The translations under genes and the position numbers were made by a program. This document shows positions 53,583-64,000 of a stretch of DNA of 64,000 nt, piece by piece (the first letter of the stretch is position 1; each line of letters begins with the position of its first letter). Under the pieces are notes generated by a model. The model was not told the DNA's origin. It made no database searches and saw nothing but the letters and a program-made list of their open reading frames with translations. Source of the DNA: Agarophyton chilense (Eukaryota; Rhodophyta; Florideophyceae; Gracilariales; Gracilariaceae); contig JARGXX010000120.1 in NCBI GenBank assembly GCA_030374765.1, forward strand, positions 310,001-374,000, read 5' to 3'.

Positions 53583-56500
53583 CTATTGGCGGGAGACGGA
53601 ATGCGGGGTGCGTGTGACGAACCTATGGCTAGGAATCCTTCCCTCCTTAAGGTCACGCTCCGTGTGGCCCATTTTTGACCAATACCGGGCAATAAAATTA
53701 CGTGGGATATTTTCCGCGGGTAGCCATTGGTCGTCCTTGGGGCTGTAGCCATACCAGAGTACTTTGTAGAGCACCTCGCCATCCTCGTCCAGACCAGCGG
53801 AGACCACGCGGTCAACGACGTATTCCCGCGTTGTGTCGGGTTGGTGCGGGGCGGGAGGCGTACCGGGGGGCGTGATGCTGGGAGAGTGCGCGTGGGGCGC
53901 GGGGCCATCTGGATCGGCGGAGACCACCGGCGTGGCGCGTGGAGTGCTTCCCGCAGGACGTGTTGGGCATGCGGCACGCTCGGAGGACGATGAGGCAGCG
54001 GGGGCCACTGGAGGGCTAGGCGCCCGAGAGACGCGGTCAACAGAGACGGTATCCTGAAGGCCATCGTGGTCAATGGTGACCGTGTTCCCTGTGGTCTTGA
54101 TAACCCGATACGGGCCGGTGGAGTGCGGAAGTAGCTTGCGCGCGATGTCCTCAGTTTCGTGTTTTTCCCTCGGCGGTCGGTCCAAGTGGACATAATCCCC
54201 AGGAGCGAACTTCGGCGTAAACCATATGGCCTTGTCGAAGTTAGCTTTGTAGCGATTTTGCGCTTTGTCCAGATTGGTCTGGGCGGCCTTGAGGATAGCG
54301 TCGATGCGCTTTCGCGAGTACCTTTTGGCCTGTGCCGGGGTCATGTCGCCCGTGATGTCCTGAGGGGTAGAGAGCTCTTGAAGCTCGACCATGTAGGGCG
54401 TCGGGGCGCGAACCAGAGTAAGGTCGCATGGCGTGGTACCGGTGGACCGATGGACTTGGTTATTGTACGCGTAGACCAACGGTTGGACATAGTCGTCCCA
54501 GTCCAATTGGTGCTCCGCCACATAGTGGCTTAACATCGCGGCCAAGGTGCAATTAAAGCGTTCCGCTTGTCCATTGGTCTGCGGGTGGTAGGCGGTGGTC
54601 AGGAGGTGTTTCAGACCTAAGGCCGAGCAGACATGCTCAAAGAACTTTGAGGTGAACTGCAGCCCATTGTCCGTCAGGAGAAAGAGGGGGAGACCGTAGG
54701 GATATATCCAATGGACCAGGAAAGCCATTGCAACGTCAGTTTCAGTGGTCGACCGTAGGGGGATGGCTCTTGTCATCTTGGAGAACCTATCGGTTATAAC
54801 CAAGATGAAGGCAGTCCCATGGGTCGATTTAGGAAACGGCCCCAGGATATCCATAGCGACGAATTCCAAAGGCCCGGCCGCAGGGAATAGTTTAAGTTTC
54901 CCCTGGTGGATGGCCCGTGTCCCGCAGATTTTCGCGCAAGCGGCGCAATTCCGTGCGGTCTCCAGGAGATCGTTGGCCATGAGGGGCCAGTAAAAGAATC
55001 TCCTTAAGGTCTGATACATTCTTGTCCCGCCAGGGTGGCCGGCCATACGGGGGTAGTGGGCGAGATATAAAAGTCTCGCCTGCAGAACCTTTGGTACGAC
55101 GAGTTGCAATGCTCCGTCTAATGGTGAGCGTCGGCAGAGAATACCGTGTCGGTCATAATCAAACAATGACCCTGGGGTCCCCAAGGCTTTAGCCCACTGG
55201 GCGCATTGCTCATCCTTACCTTGGGCCACAAGGAATTCTTCGAAGGTAATCGGAGTGAGGTCTTCCACCTCCGAGTCGGCCACATGGACTTCCAATGGCG
55301 GGTCCTCCCAGTCTATCGTGCAGATCATGACCTTTGGGGCTTCACCACTAGTGGTTCTAGTGGACACTTCGCCTATGAGGTCTCCGACGGACTCGTCCTC
55401 GTCCCGGTCCCGTGGTCCATCCCATATGGTGGGAATATCATCGTCCAGAGAAGTTTAATCAGACCCATCGGTCAAAATGCGTGACAGGGCGTCGGCGGCC
55501 TGATGCTTCAACCCAGGCCTATAGGTCACCGCGTAGTCAAATTCGGCCAAGCGGAGTCTCCAACGGGCCAAACGGGACGACGCGTCGGTCATATTGAGAA
55601 GTCATCGGAGGAACGTATGGTCTGTTCTGATGGTAAAACGCACGCCTTCCAGGTAGGGCCTTAGGTGTAGCACTGACCAAACGATAGCAAGACATTGCCG
55701 TTCGGACGTACTGTAGTTCCGTTCGGCCTTCGTGAGGGAGCGGCTCCAGTAGCCAATGGGTCCATAGTCCTTTGGGGAGTCCTGTTCTTGCAGGAGCGTA
55801 CATCCCACTTGGGTCGCCGACGCATCCGTGTCAAGGATGTACGGTTTATTGGCCTTTGGTAACGCCAATATTGGTGGGTTCGCCAAGTGGTCCTTGAGGC
55901 CTTGGTAGGCTTCAAATTGTTCGTCCGTAAGGTTATCGAACTCTGAAGGGGTCCCTTTTTTAAGCATCTCGTTGAGGGGGGATGCAATCTTGGCAAACCC
56001 AGGGACGAACCGACGGTAAACATTGCAGAGACCTAAAAAGGAACGCAATTCCGTATGGGTCCGCGGGGGTTTAGCACTCCGTATGGCCTTAGTTGTAGCT
56101 TTAGCCACCTGGAGTTTGCCCGGTAGGACCACATGGCCAAGATAGTCCACCGAGGGCTGAAAGAAGAAACACTTCTTCAGCTTCAGTGTGACACCGGGCT
56201 GTTGGAGCAACCTAAGGACAGCCTTCACATGAGTGAAGTGTTCACCAATGGACCTCGAAAAGATGATAACATCATCTAAGTAGACCAGGGCAAATTTCCA
56301 TTTGACCCTGGAAAGGACGATGTCCATTGCCCGTTGGAAAGTCGCCGGCGCATTCATAAGACCAAAGGGCATTCGCGTGAACCGGAACAGTCCCTCGTGG
56401 GTCGTAAAGGTGGTCAACGCCTTGGCCTTGTCGTCAATTGGTACCTGCCAGTAGCCGCAGTTAGCGTCCAACGTGGTAAAAACTTGGGCCTCACCCAATG

Positions 56501-57734
56501 AATCCAGACAGTCGTCCATCCTGGGAATAGGGTAACTGTCCCGTTTGGTCACTGCGTTTAGCTTACGGTAATCAATGCAAAACCGAACCGTCCCATCCTT
56601 CTTGGCCACGAGGACAAAAGGGCTTGCCCATTCGGCCTCGTTGGGTGGTGCTCGCTCGATAACTCCAGCGGTCTTCATCTTCGCGATTTCTTGCGCCACT
56701 GTTTCTCGTCCTTTAAGGCCTGTCCTATAGAGGTGCTGGTACTGCGGGGCGGCGCCTTCCTTGAGGTCAACGCGATGTTTCGTCGCATCGATCTCGCCTA
56801 ATTTTCCGCTCCACATGTCAGCAAAGTCCTTCAAGAGCTCGATAACTTTCGTCCTGTAGGGCTCAAATTCCTCCCCGAGGTTGACTTCGCGTTCCCAATT
56901 GGCCACTGGCTCTGCGCCCGACGGCAGGATTCCCGGCTGGATTTCCATTATGGCCACTGGGGCGGGTAGTGTGATTCCAACTACCGTACCTTTGGGCAGC
57001 CTCGTGGGTCTATCGCGGAAATTGCTTAGCGTCACCGCAGAGGGCCTACTGGGTACCATGTTCATCACTCCATTGGCCATTAGAGCTAAATGCTTGGTGA
57101 CCAGCTTGGGGTGGTTCTGCAATGACACAAGACCTGAGGATTCGCAAACCGCTGGGGCTACCACTTGGGTCATCGGCGGTATTACTATCGCCTTAGCCAA
57201 ACGGACCTTGTTGGACACAGTCTGTTTGGGCAGCTTCGGCCTCGTGGGGTTGGCTTCGGGTCCCGGGCGTGATCCAACAATGGCCAATGGGGATGCTCGG
57301 TGAAAAGTCACCTTCCTTTGGCCAGGATAGATAGCTTTTACATATCTATCGATAAAACTCCCCCCTAGGATACCCTCTGCCCCCAGGTTCGGACATACAA
57401 GAAACCAAGTCCTGGCCTTCAGGTGACCCAATTGGATATAAAGCGGGATGATTCCACGAATGTCCATAGGCTGCCTCGAAGCGTCTGTCACCTTCGGTGA
57501 CTTCCTCTCCTGTACCATCCGTTCCCAGCCCAATGTTAAGACCTTCGGATGTACGAGGTTTGGACCTGCGCCCGTGTCCAACACGGCAGTGAAAGTCCGC
57601 GTCGTGTTCGCACGCAGTCTAAGGGTCCCGTGCACTTTATAATTGTCCTTCCTCAGGACGCATACAGCGTCCTCGAGGTCTTCCCACTGGTCAACGGCGT
57701 ACACCTGACTCGGGTCCCGATACACTTCGTCCAT
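53583..57734 (-). pseudogene. pol: Pol of element F with two in-frame stops
   Basis: One frame throughout. From 57734: protease (VLDTGAGPNLVHP near residue 50), RT (RFCIDYRKLNAV near 385, VYLDDVIIFS near 483) and RNase H up to HTFLR, where TGA at 55602-55604 replaces a Trp codon. The frame continues through [11 protein letters not shown] to a TAA near 55456, then the open frame 55367-53583: integrase zinc finger (H-x4-H...CAACAK), catalytic Asp near 171 (VAMDILGPF), Asp near 232 (LTDNGLQF), Glu near 267 (NGQAERF), GPY/F (TGPYRVI), and about 90 residues later a chromodomain (EYVVDRVVSAG...VLWYGYSPKDDQW). Only two point changes stand between this copy and an open pol. It is in the -1 frame relative to gag. 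Confidence 0.92.
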
Positions 57735-58006
57735 TGGTTTCGACTTTAACTTCTCCTCTCGGGTCTCCGTGTCTGATGTACTGAGGCAGTTGGTGTTAGA
57801 GGGACGGCACGCCTCTATGCGTCCCTCTGGTAGTTTTCCTGTGGCTCCTCAGCCACTCCATCGGCCTCTCGGGTAGGGTGATCGACTTCGTCCATAGGGT
57901 CCTCTACCAAATTGACCTGACGTCGCTGCACGGGAGTAGCCAACGGAGTTACATAGTTCGAACTCCCTGCGGTCCCTGCGGTCCTCGGGGTAATGGGCCT
58001 ACGGTA
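57735..58006 (-). other. Gag-pol junction of element F
   Basis: About 270 bases between the gag stop and the first good pol start. The A-rich heptamer and hairpin seen in A and B are not present, so if pol is made by frameshifting the signal differs. Confidence 0.4.
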
Positions 58007-59998
58007 CTACCCCTCTGCGCGGCGCACCTGATAGTTTTCCTCCCTACGGGCCGCGAGCGCCTTACGGGCGTCCTCAGGTAGGAATTTAATACAGTCACAC
58101 GGGCGAGCCATAGACAAGCAAATGTGACAGGCCTGACTGGACTTCGTAAAGACGTCCTTCCGTGGGGCCACTGGGGAATACTTCGGGGTAGCCGGCGTCG
58201 ATGGATTTGTCGTCCCTAGGGTCAGAACCGATGGTGCACCAGATGGGGCCGAATGGAAGCTAACCGCGAACGCATCGGCGGCTTGTGAGTGACCGATGGT
58301 AGAGTCCGTATCGGTGTGCGACTCGACCAAATGGGCACTGCTGTCCTTCGGCAGGGGTCTGGCGCGTCCCCTGGTGTCTACATCTCCCATGCGGCGGGAG
58401 GTCCTATAGGTCTTCCCGTATCCTTCGGCATACGTCACGAGCTGACGTAGTGATAAGTCCGAATGGGCAGTGTAGTGGTTACGGACGTGAGTCCGTATAG
58501 CGGGCAACAGACCAGCGATAAAGTATCGCTTGAGTCGACCTTCGGAAAAAACGTTCCCGCAGCGGCGGGCACGTGTCCACAATTGGTCGGCATAGTCCGT
58601 CTCGGACACATTGGAACCTTGACGGTATCCAATAACGTCCTGATAGGCGTCCATTATGTAGTCGTCGGAGGCGTACGTCTCCAACAAATAATGGACAACC
58701 TCCGGATTGGTCCTCAGGAGTTCCCGATCTCGGGCGTCCACTGGATTAGCGGAGCCTGAAATCTTCGCAACCACATGGTCCTTCGCCTGACCCGTGAGGA
58801 AAAACTGGAATAAGTACATAGCAGCTCCCTCATGGATTCCATTCTGGTCACAGGCCACTTGGAAAGAACTCAAGAACCTAAGGACTGTAATGGGGTCCTT
58901 CCCCGAAAACTTGTCCTGGATGGTCACTTGCATCCTCTTGGCCCACCTGGCAATGTTCTTGGCGACCGAAGAAGTGTACCGCTCGGACCGATCCAACAGG
59001 CGGTACGTGCTCACGTCTAAGACCTTCTGGAACAGCTCATTAGTCGTGACCAATGGTCTGAGGCGCCGAACGTCTGCCTCGTCTCCACTGGGGTCAGAGG
59101 TGCTGGAGGAGTCCGAATGGTCAACATCGCTTGAGTCCGAGTGGTCTCTCTTCCGACGGCTCGACCTCTTGGCCTTACGGTTTCTCCTTTTCCTCCTCTG
59201 GTCGTCGACACTTCCTTGTGCCCTCGGGAAAGGCTCTTTACTAACCCGATGGTCCTCGACGGCGTACCGACTGCTGTATTGTCCAATGGTCTCATCACCC
59301 GCGCGGCCTCTCTGCCTCTGAGGTCTGCTTGCCTCAGGCGGTTGATAGTCTAATGGGTCTTCCTGTGGGAGCACCAGGCGAGGGGCTATTACAGAGCCTG
59401 CTCCTGGGTGTCCGGCTGGATGCGACCGATGGTTAACCAATGGTATACTTTGAGAGACAGCCCGATGGCTGTCCGTTGGGCCTACCTGGCGGGTGATTTC
59501 CCCCTGGATGGTCGTAGCTATCGACTCCACGAGGACGTCTGATTGTACCACCTGAGGAATGAGATCGCTGGCCAACGAGGAGAGGCGTTCGCGTAGTGCC
59601 CGGTTCAAACGGTCCTCTAGGAATGACTCCACCTGGGTCTCGCACCAGGTGCGGAGTTGCGGCCACAGGAGAGCGGCGACGTCGTCCACCATATGGGCAG
59701 AGGGGGCGACTGCAGCTAAGTCCTGGGGATTCAGTGCGGTGTTCCTAGGGGGGTTCCGTTGGTCTAACTGATGAATCCTCTCACTGAGGCGAGCGACCAA
59801 TGGCGATTCTCGAGTGATCCTTTCAGGGTCGTCCACAGGGTCAAGTGTGCGTCCACCAGTGCGGCTGCGCGTGCTCCTCCGGTCACTTTCACTGTCCCCT
59901 GGTACAGGGAGTGATGCGGGTGTGGCCGAGGGGGCCGCGGCGGCTGCCGGGGATCCTTGTGGGTCTTCGTTTCGGGGGTTTGTGGGTTGGTTATCCAT
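58007..59998 (-). CDS. gag: Gag polyprotein of element F
   Basis: An intact 663-residue frame, starting MDNQPTNPRN after a leader of about 105 bases from the primer-binding site. Residues 1-60 are Ala/Pro/Ser/Arg-rich, about 70-170 helical (LVARLSERIHQLDQ), about 255-300 a basic then acidic stretch (RRKRDHSDSSD), and about 320-520 the capsid domain (ITVLRFLSSFQVACDQNG, HYLLETYASDDYIMDAYQDV). The C-terminus holds CHICLSMARPCDC, a C-x2-C-x6-C-x-C cluster with no His in place of the CCHC knuckle; element D has the same spacing. An intact gag next to a nearly intact pol suggests recent activity. Confidence 0.9.
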   Translation of the reverse strand: MDNQPTNPRNEDPQGSPAAAAAPSATPASLPVPGDSESDRRSTRSRTGGRTLDPVDDPERITRESPLVARLSERIHQLDQRNPPRNTALNPQDLAAVAPSAHMVDDVAALLWPQLRTWCETQVESFLEDRLNRALRERLSSLASDLIPQVVQSDVLVESIATTIQGEITRQVGPTDSHRAVSQSIPLVNHRSHPAGHPGAGSVIAPRLVLPQEDPLDYQPPEASRPQRQRGRAGDETIGQYSSRYAVEDHRVSKEPFPRAQGSVDDQRRKRRNRKAKRSSRRKRDHSDSSDVDHSDSSSTSDPSGDEADVRRLRPLVTTNELFQKVLDVSTYRLLDRSERYTSSVAKNIARWAKRMQVTIQDKFSGKDPITVLRFLSSFQVACDQNGIHEGAAMYLFQFFLTGQAKDHVVAKISGSANPVDARDRELLRTNPEVVHYLLETYASDDYIMDAYQDVIGYRQGSNVSETDYADQLWTRARRCGNVFSEGRLKRYFIAGLLPAIRTHVRNHYTAHSDLSLRQLVTYAEGYGKTYRTSRRMGDVDTRGRARPLPKDSSAHLVESHTDTDSTIGHSQAADAFAVSFHSAPSGAPSVLTLGTTNPSTPATPKYSPVAPRKDVFTKSSQACHICLSMARPCDCIKFLPEDARKALAARREENYQVRRAEG

Positions 59999-60104
59999 AA
60001 GGTCGGGGTTGTTTTGCGGTCAAAAACGGCGACAAGTAGTCCAATGGTAGAAGTCCTATTCCAATTCCTTCGGTCTCGAGATTCCAAAACGGCTGTTCTG
60101 TAGG

Positions 60105-60123
60105 CTTCTAAGTCGGGAGACCA
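60105..60123 (-). other. Primer-binding site of element F
   Basis: The same 19 bases as in A and B, read on minus, 2 bases from the LTR. Confidence 0.75.
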
Positions 60124-60125
60124 GA

Positions 60126-60694
60126 TGTAGTACTATACTACCACCAATGGCTGAGTGGGGAAGTAATATGTACCGAGGGTAGCGGCGGTAGAGTCCAGCC
60201 ACTGGGGGTGATAATCCACTGGGGTCTACTTGAGTCGTGGGCACCTTTTGACCAGCGGGCGCAATGGGCGGGCGTTAACTGAGGACCCTACAGGTCGGGT
60301 GGCACTCGTAACGATGGCTTGGAAGCCCGTGTCCTCTGGAACTTTGGGGTAAGTTGAAGACGGAGGTGGTGCTTGCCTTTACTTCCTCAGTGGCCGGCTG
60401 CACTCAAGCCACTATTATAGTAGGCGAGGCGCTCAAGTCTACTGGTAAACTACCCTAAAAAATTAAATAAAATATCCTATTCCCTCTGGGCGCACTGCCT
60501 TCCAGTGCCAGGTCCACCGGAGGTCACCGGTCTGATCTCCTGCTCCCGTGTGCATATCTCCACGTGGCCACTGGGTGGGGTTGCCAACCGCTGCTCCTGC
60601 CGTGCGCGTACTTTGGTGCTCGACCGCCGCACCACTTTGGGACTCCTCGTCCGACACTCTACATCGCTACCGTCCTTAGGCCCATTGTACTACA
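60126..60694 (-). repeat. 5' LTR of element F (569 bp)
   Basis: Matches the left LTR over its whole length. Confidence 0.92.
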
Positions 60695-60927
60695 GATATT
60701 ATCTTTTCGGTTTTTGCTCTGTACTCAATAAGGTTGTCAATGTATACACACTTGTAATGAATTGGTGTATTTTTTCCTTTACAATTTCTATCCAGTTTAT
60801 CCAGAAGGTCTTAATAGTGCAATGGAGGCCTTTCCTGTAGAGGATTTATAGTAGACAAAGCATTAGATTAGGAAGTCCTAGGTCTTCGCCTACCAGATAG
60901 GCCAAGTTTAAGGGCCTACATGACATC

Positions 60928-61367
60928 TGTGAAGGAGCAACGATAACGGTTGAGCTCTGTAAGCCGCCAGGCCCTGAGGTATAGACGACAAGTGGACGGG
61001 TCGACCTGAGGTGGACTCATGTAGATTATTACTTATTATAATTAGTGTACTAGAATAGCATTACAGTGCCACGGAGATCCCAGCACCTCGCCTTTGCTAT
61101 TTATTTGGCTCTAAAGACGCTCTTCCCTCAGAGTAAGGTAGACACCATTAGGATACAAAATTACCCCCTTTGGTACATTAGTTCCACGAATTGGTCTTCA
61201 AGCCATCGTTTCCGTAGCTCCGACCTGTAGGACTACGCAGAAAACACCAGCCCACTGCACCAAGTACTCTGGGAGTTCCGCCTTCAAGGATTTGAACCTT
61301 AGGACCCGCTTTACCACACTACCACCTGTCTCGACCCGTACGCTGACCCACCCGTCAATGCGTTACA
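60928..61367 (+). repeat. 5' LTR of element D (440 bp)
   Basis: Starts TGTGAAGGAG, ends GCGTTACA. Aligns with the solo LTR at 13777-14353. An antisense GGTTCAAATCC (61288-61298) resembles a Pol III B box. Confidence 0.85.
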
Positions 61368-61370
61368 TTT

Positions 61371-61388
61371 TGGTCCCCCGACTTAGAA
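61371..61388 (+). other. Primer-binding site of element D
   Basis: TGGTCCCCCGACTTAGAA, one change from the other three elements, 3 bases after the LTR. Confidence 0.7.
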
Positions 61389-61492
61389 TCCCTTTGGAAT
61401 AATTGAACGGACCACTGTAACGAAGAATTGTCCGGATTCTAACCTTTGGTTTAGTTCCCCAACGGACCAGAACTACAGAAGCAACCGCCATC

Positions 61493-63622
61493 ATGGATGC
61501 AGGAAACACACCCAACCGACAAAGCCATAGGACTTGGACGGCAGAAACGGCTGCCACTGCAACGCCGAAGATGTCGCCTGAACCACAGGTTGATAAGGTT
61601 AGTGACTGCAGGAGCACGAGAAGCCAGCCGTAAGGAGTACTGACTCCCATGGACGACCCTGAAAGGATTCGCCGAGAACCCACGGTAGCAGCGCGTTTAC
61701 GAGAACGCCTCACCAGGGCCACCTCTAGGCCAGGAACAATACAAGGAGAACCCCGTGAGACCGAAGGAATTAGAGAGAATATTCCCACAGGGCTTGTTGA
61801 CCTTCTCTGGCCCCGTCTCCTTGAGCTCTGCTCAGCCCATGTGGAATCCATTGTGCACATGCGACTCGCTACGGCGATCGCTGACCATACGGATTATCCC
61901 GTCACGCGATTCGTTCCCTAGGTCATGGAGTATGAGCTATTCTTGGACTCCCTCATTCAGACCGTCCAAGGAGCAGTCACCAGCCAGGCAGGCAACACGG
62001 TCCCTAGGACCACTTCACAAGTCAACCATCTGGCTTTCATATGGCAATCCCCTACCAAACCCCCAAAAGTGGCGGTATTACCCGCCCCTCGCCCGGAATA
62101 CCATCAGGAAATTCCTATGGAAGGGCAATCGAGGAGCAGAAGAGAGGCTCCGCGTCTAGATGAGAGACAGATTCCCCTACCCAAAGGACAATATGAGGTA
62201 TCGCGACCTCAGGGCTCCATCGGATCTGATTGAGAGATCGATCCTTTATGTCCCGATTCTGCTGGAGAGAAAAGAATTAACCACAGGAGAAAGAAGAACA
62301 GAAGTAGAAAAAGAAGACATCATTTGGACACGAGTGATTCCGAATTGGCCTCGACTGAAACGAACGACTCCGAAGTGGATGGGGCTGCCGTTCGAGGCCC
62401 CAGACTACCGACAACCAAAAACTAAATTTTCCTTACTGTTCTAGACTACCGGAACTACCGGCTGGCCGACAGGTTTCCGAAAAATTCGGGTTCGGTCGCT
62501 CGCGAAATCGCCAAATGGGCCAAACGGATGCAACTAAACATTATGGACCAGTTCTCGGGTTCCGATCCCATTGCTGTCCTTAAGTTTCTCAGTTTGTTCC
62601 GTACGGGCTGCGCTCAGAACGGTGTCCACGAGTGCGCCGCTCTGTACATTTTCCAATTCTTCCCTACAGGACAGGCGCGTGACCGAGTTGTTTGGAAGAT
62701 ATCTGGCACAACTGACCTCGTGGATTCTCAATACCGTGAGCTCCTCAGTTCATACTCTTAGGTTGTTCATAACCTCTTGGAAACTCACGCTACGGATGAT
62801 TTTATAATGGATGCCCTCCAGGAAGTAATCTTCTTTAGGCAGAGCTCCAACATGACCGAATAGGCTTTCGCAGACAACCTATGGAGGAAGGATTACCAAT
62901 TTGTAAATTTATTCTCCCAAGGACGTTTCAAAGGATAATTCATCGAGGGACTACTCCCTGCCCTTCGGACACATATCCGCCATTACGACACGGAAAACCC
63001 ACAATAATCCTTCCAAAGGCTTGTTACTTATGCCGAGGGTTGTGGAAAAACCTACAGGACTTTCAGGCGGAATGCTGACATGTCCAGAGAACACGCAACC
63101 CCATTGCATAAACCCAACCAAGCCCATTTGGTTAGCTCCACGGCATCGGACATGGATTCACCACTTCAGTATGCCGACTTGGGAGATGTCTTCGAGGTTA
63201 ATTTCAGTGCTTCTCCGTCTAGGCCCCTATCATATACCTCCCAAGGAACTACAGCGATCACTGGACCACCCACGCTCAAGTATTCTCCCTTTCCGCCACG
63301 CACGTTTTTGTTCGCGCCCAAGGGCTTGCTTTTTCTGCGTTTCCGTGGTCCTACCTTGCGATTGCACGAAATATCTACATGACGACGCATGAACAAACCT
63401 CCTAGCCCTGAGGGAAGAGAATTTCAGGGTGCGGAGATCCGAAGGAATGTTTAAAAGGACACAGCAACGAGCCACAGGGCCCCCTGGAAGCTCACGCTTC
63501 GCCACGCCTCCGGACACTCCGATCAAAGACCCACAAGTCCTCGCCATGGTAGACCCCACGGATGACCCCGAAGAGGACGCCTATCCTCGGGAAGAAACGG
63601 AAACCCCATCGGAAAACTCTTA
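61493..63622 (+). pseudogene. gag: Gag of element D, many stops
   Basis: It starts MDAGNTPN and follows element F gag: DDPERIRREPTVAARLRERL, LLWPRLLELC, AKWAKRMQLNIMDQFSGSDPI, FLSLFRTGCAQNGVHECAALY, LLETHATDDFIMDALQEV, LLPALRTHIR. In-frame stops are at 61630-61632 and near 61920 and several follow, with frame changes around 62220, 62440 and after 63050. The C-terminal cluster CFFCVSVVLPCDC (near 63330-63364) keeps the C-x2-C-x6-C-x-C spacing of F. Confidence 0.8.
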
Positions 63623-63639
63623 GAGGGTCGACGTGAGGC

Positions 63640-64000
63640 ACATCCTCCTTCTTTTAGCCCCTGCCTCAACCAATTGGACGGTCATGAGCCAAAAAGCTCT
63701 TCAGCTTCCAATACAAACCACCCAGAATGCACCACTCACGTTGAACCACAATTGGAACACACTAACGACCCCGTCCGTATCGTCAGGAAAGAGAATTACA
63801 AAATTCGAGTACCCGTGGGACTTCTTTCCAACAACTCTCGAGTGCTCACAGCCGTATTGGACACAGACGCTGGTCCCAACTTGGTCCATCCGACGTTACT
63901 CTCACATGGTTGGCAAGATTTCATTCGGGCAAGGAAGACCCCCAGGATTACAGATGCGTCAAGTAAACCAATGGACATTAAAGGTATAATAACACTTTAC
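63640..64000 (+). pseudogene. pol: Start of element D pol (protease), cut by the window end
   Basis: A frame from about 63768 encodes a protease region like that of F: RKENYKIRV, VLDTDAGPNLVHPTLL, then TDASSKPMDIKGII. The active-site D-T-G-A reads D-T-D-A, so the protease would be inactive. It is open to the window end; RT and beyond are outside. Confidence 0.75.

Larger units (their letters stand above)
50934..60694 (-). mobile_element. Element F: complete minus-strand Ty3/gypsy retrotransposon
   Basis: Both LTRs are 569 bp and differ at about 12 positions by hand alignment (about 98 percent identity). Flanks are GAAAT (50929-50933) and GATAT (60695-60699), one change in five. Minus-strand order: 5' LTR at the right, primer-binding site, gag (intact), protease-RT-RNase H-integrase-chromodomain with two nonsense codons, about 2 kb of extra sequence with an antisense frame, polypurine tract, 3' LTR. 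Gag is of a different lineage from A and B and related to element D. Confidence 0.9.
60928..64000 (+). mobile_element. Element D: decayed Ty3/gypsy element, runs off the window
   Basis: 5' LTR, primer-binding site, gag and the start of pol. Gag and pol are recognisable relatives of element F but with many stops and shifts, so this copy is old. Its 3' end is outside the window. Confidence 0.85.

Noticed and set aside
1-64000. CRISPR arrays, operons, bacterial promoters, rRNA genes
   Set aside because: None seen; the window is eukaryotic and transposon-rich, and no spaced direct repeats or rRNA-like blocks were found.

Overview
This window is eukaryotic nuclear DNA. It has a small island of compact, apparently intronless host genes (about 18.9-28.0 kb) and is otherwise dominated by nested transposable elements. 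Intron-poor single-exon genes, a GC content near 50 percent, a secreted copper-oxygenase-like protein and many Ty3/gypsy elements with chromodomains fit a compact algal genome. A red alga is my best guess, but no ribosomal or plastid marker is present to prove it.

Layout. 0-1.8 kb: decayed gag of a Ty3/gypsy element on the minus strand. 1.8-10.4 kb: element A (plus strand), a 3'-truncated Ty3/gypsy element with a 5' LTR, intact gag, pol with one nonsense codon and an in-frame loss of the integrase core, a chromodomain and a broken antisense ORF. 10.4-12.7 kb: a decayed DDE-type transposase gene with one probable intron. 13.6-18.7 kb: a PIF/Harbinger-like DNA transposon (Myb-like gene plus convergent transposase) hit by three LTR insertions. 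18.9-28.0 kb: host genes for a Tim13-like small Tim, a phytanoyl-CoA dioxygenase-family protein, a secreted LPMO-like protein, a PPPDE/DeSI protease and an LYR-motif protein. 28.8-29.8 kb: Tc1/mariner remnant. 29.95-42.65 kb: element B, a complete Ty3/gypsy insertion with a 5-bp target duplication, whose 5' LTR carries a nested solo LTR of family A. 42.9-49.5 kb: AT-rich old repeats, a copia-like pol remnant, a solo copia-like LTR and a second Tc1 remnant. 50.93-60.69 kb: element F, a complete minus-strand Ty3/gypsy element of another lineage. 60.93-64.0 kb: the 5' half of element D, a decayed relative of F that runs off the window.

Main points. (1) Elements A and B carry a long ORF on the strand opposite gag-pol, between the chromodomain and the 3' LTR. 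The two copies are clearly homologous proteins, and many differences are third-position changes in the antisense frame, which suggests selection on an antisense protein. Element F has another, unrelated-looking antisense frame in the same place. (2) Four LTR families share one primer-binding site that fits the 3' end of tRNA-Tyr. (3) Pol lies in the -1 frame relative to gag in A, B and F; in A and B a short hairpin follows the gag stop. (4) Exact LTR ends, 5-bp target duplications and nested order can be read by eye. The LTR pairs of B (28 mismatches in 794 bp) and F (12 in 569 bp) indicate fairly recent insertions, with F the younger. All pol genes here carry breaks, so none of these copies looks autonomous.
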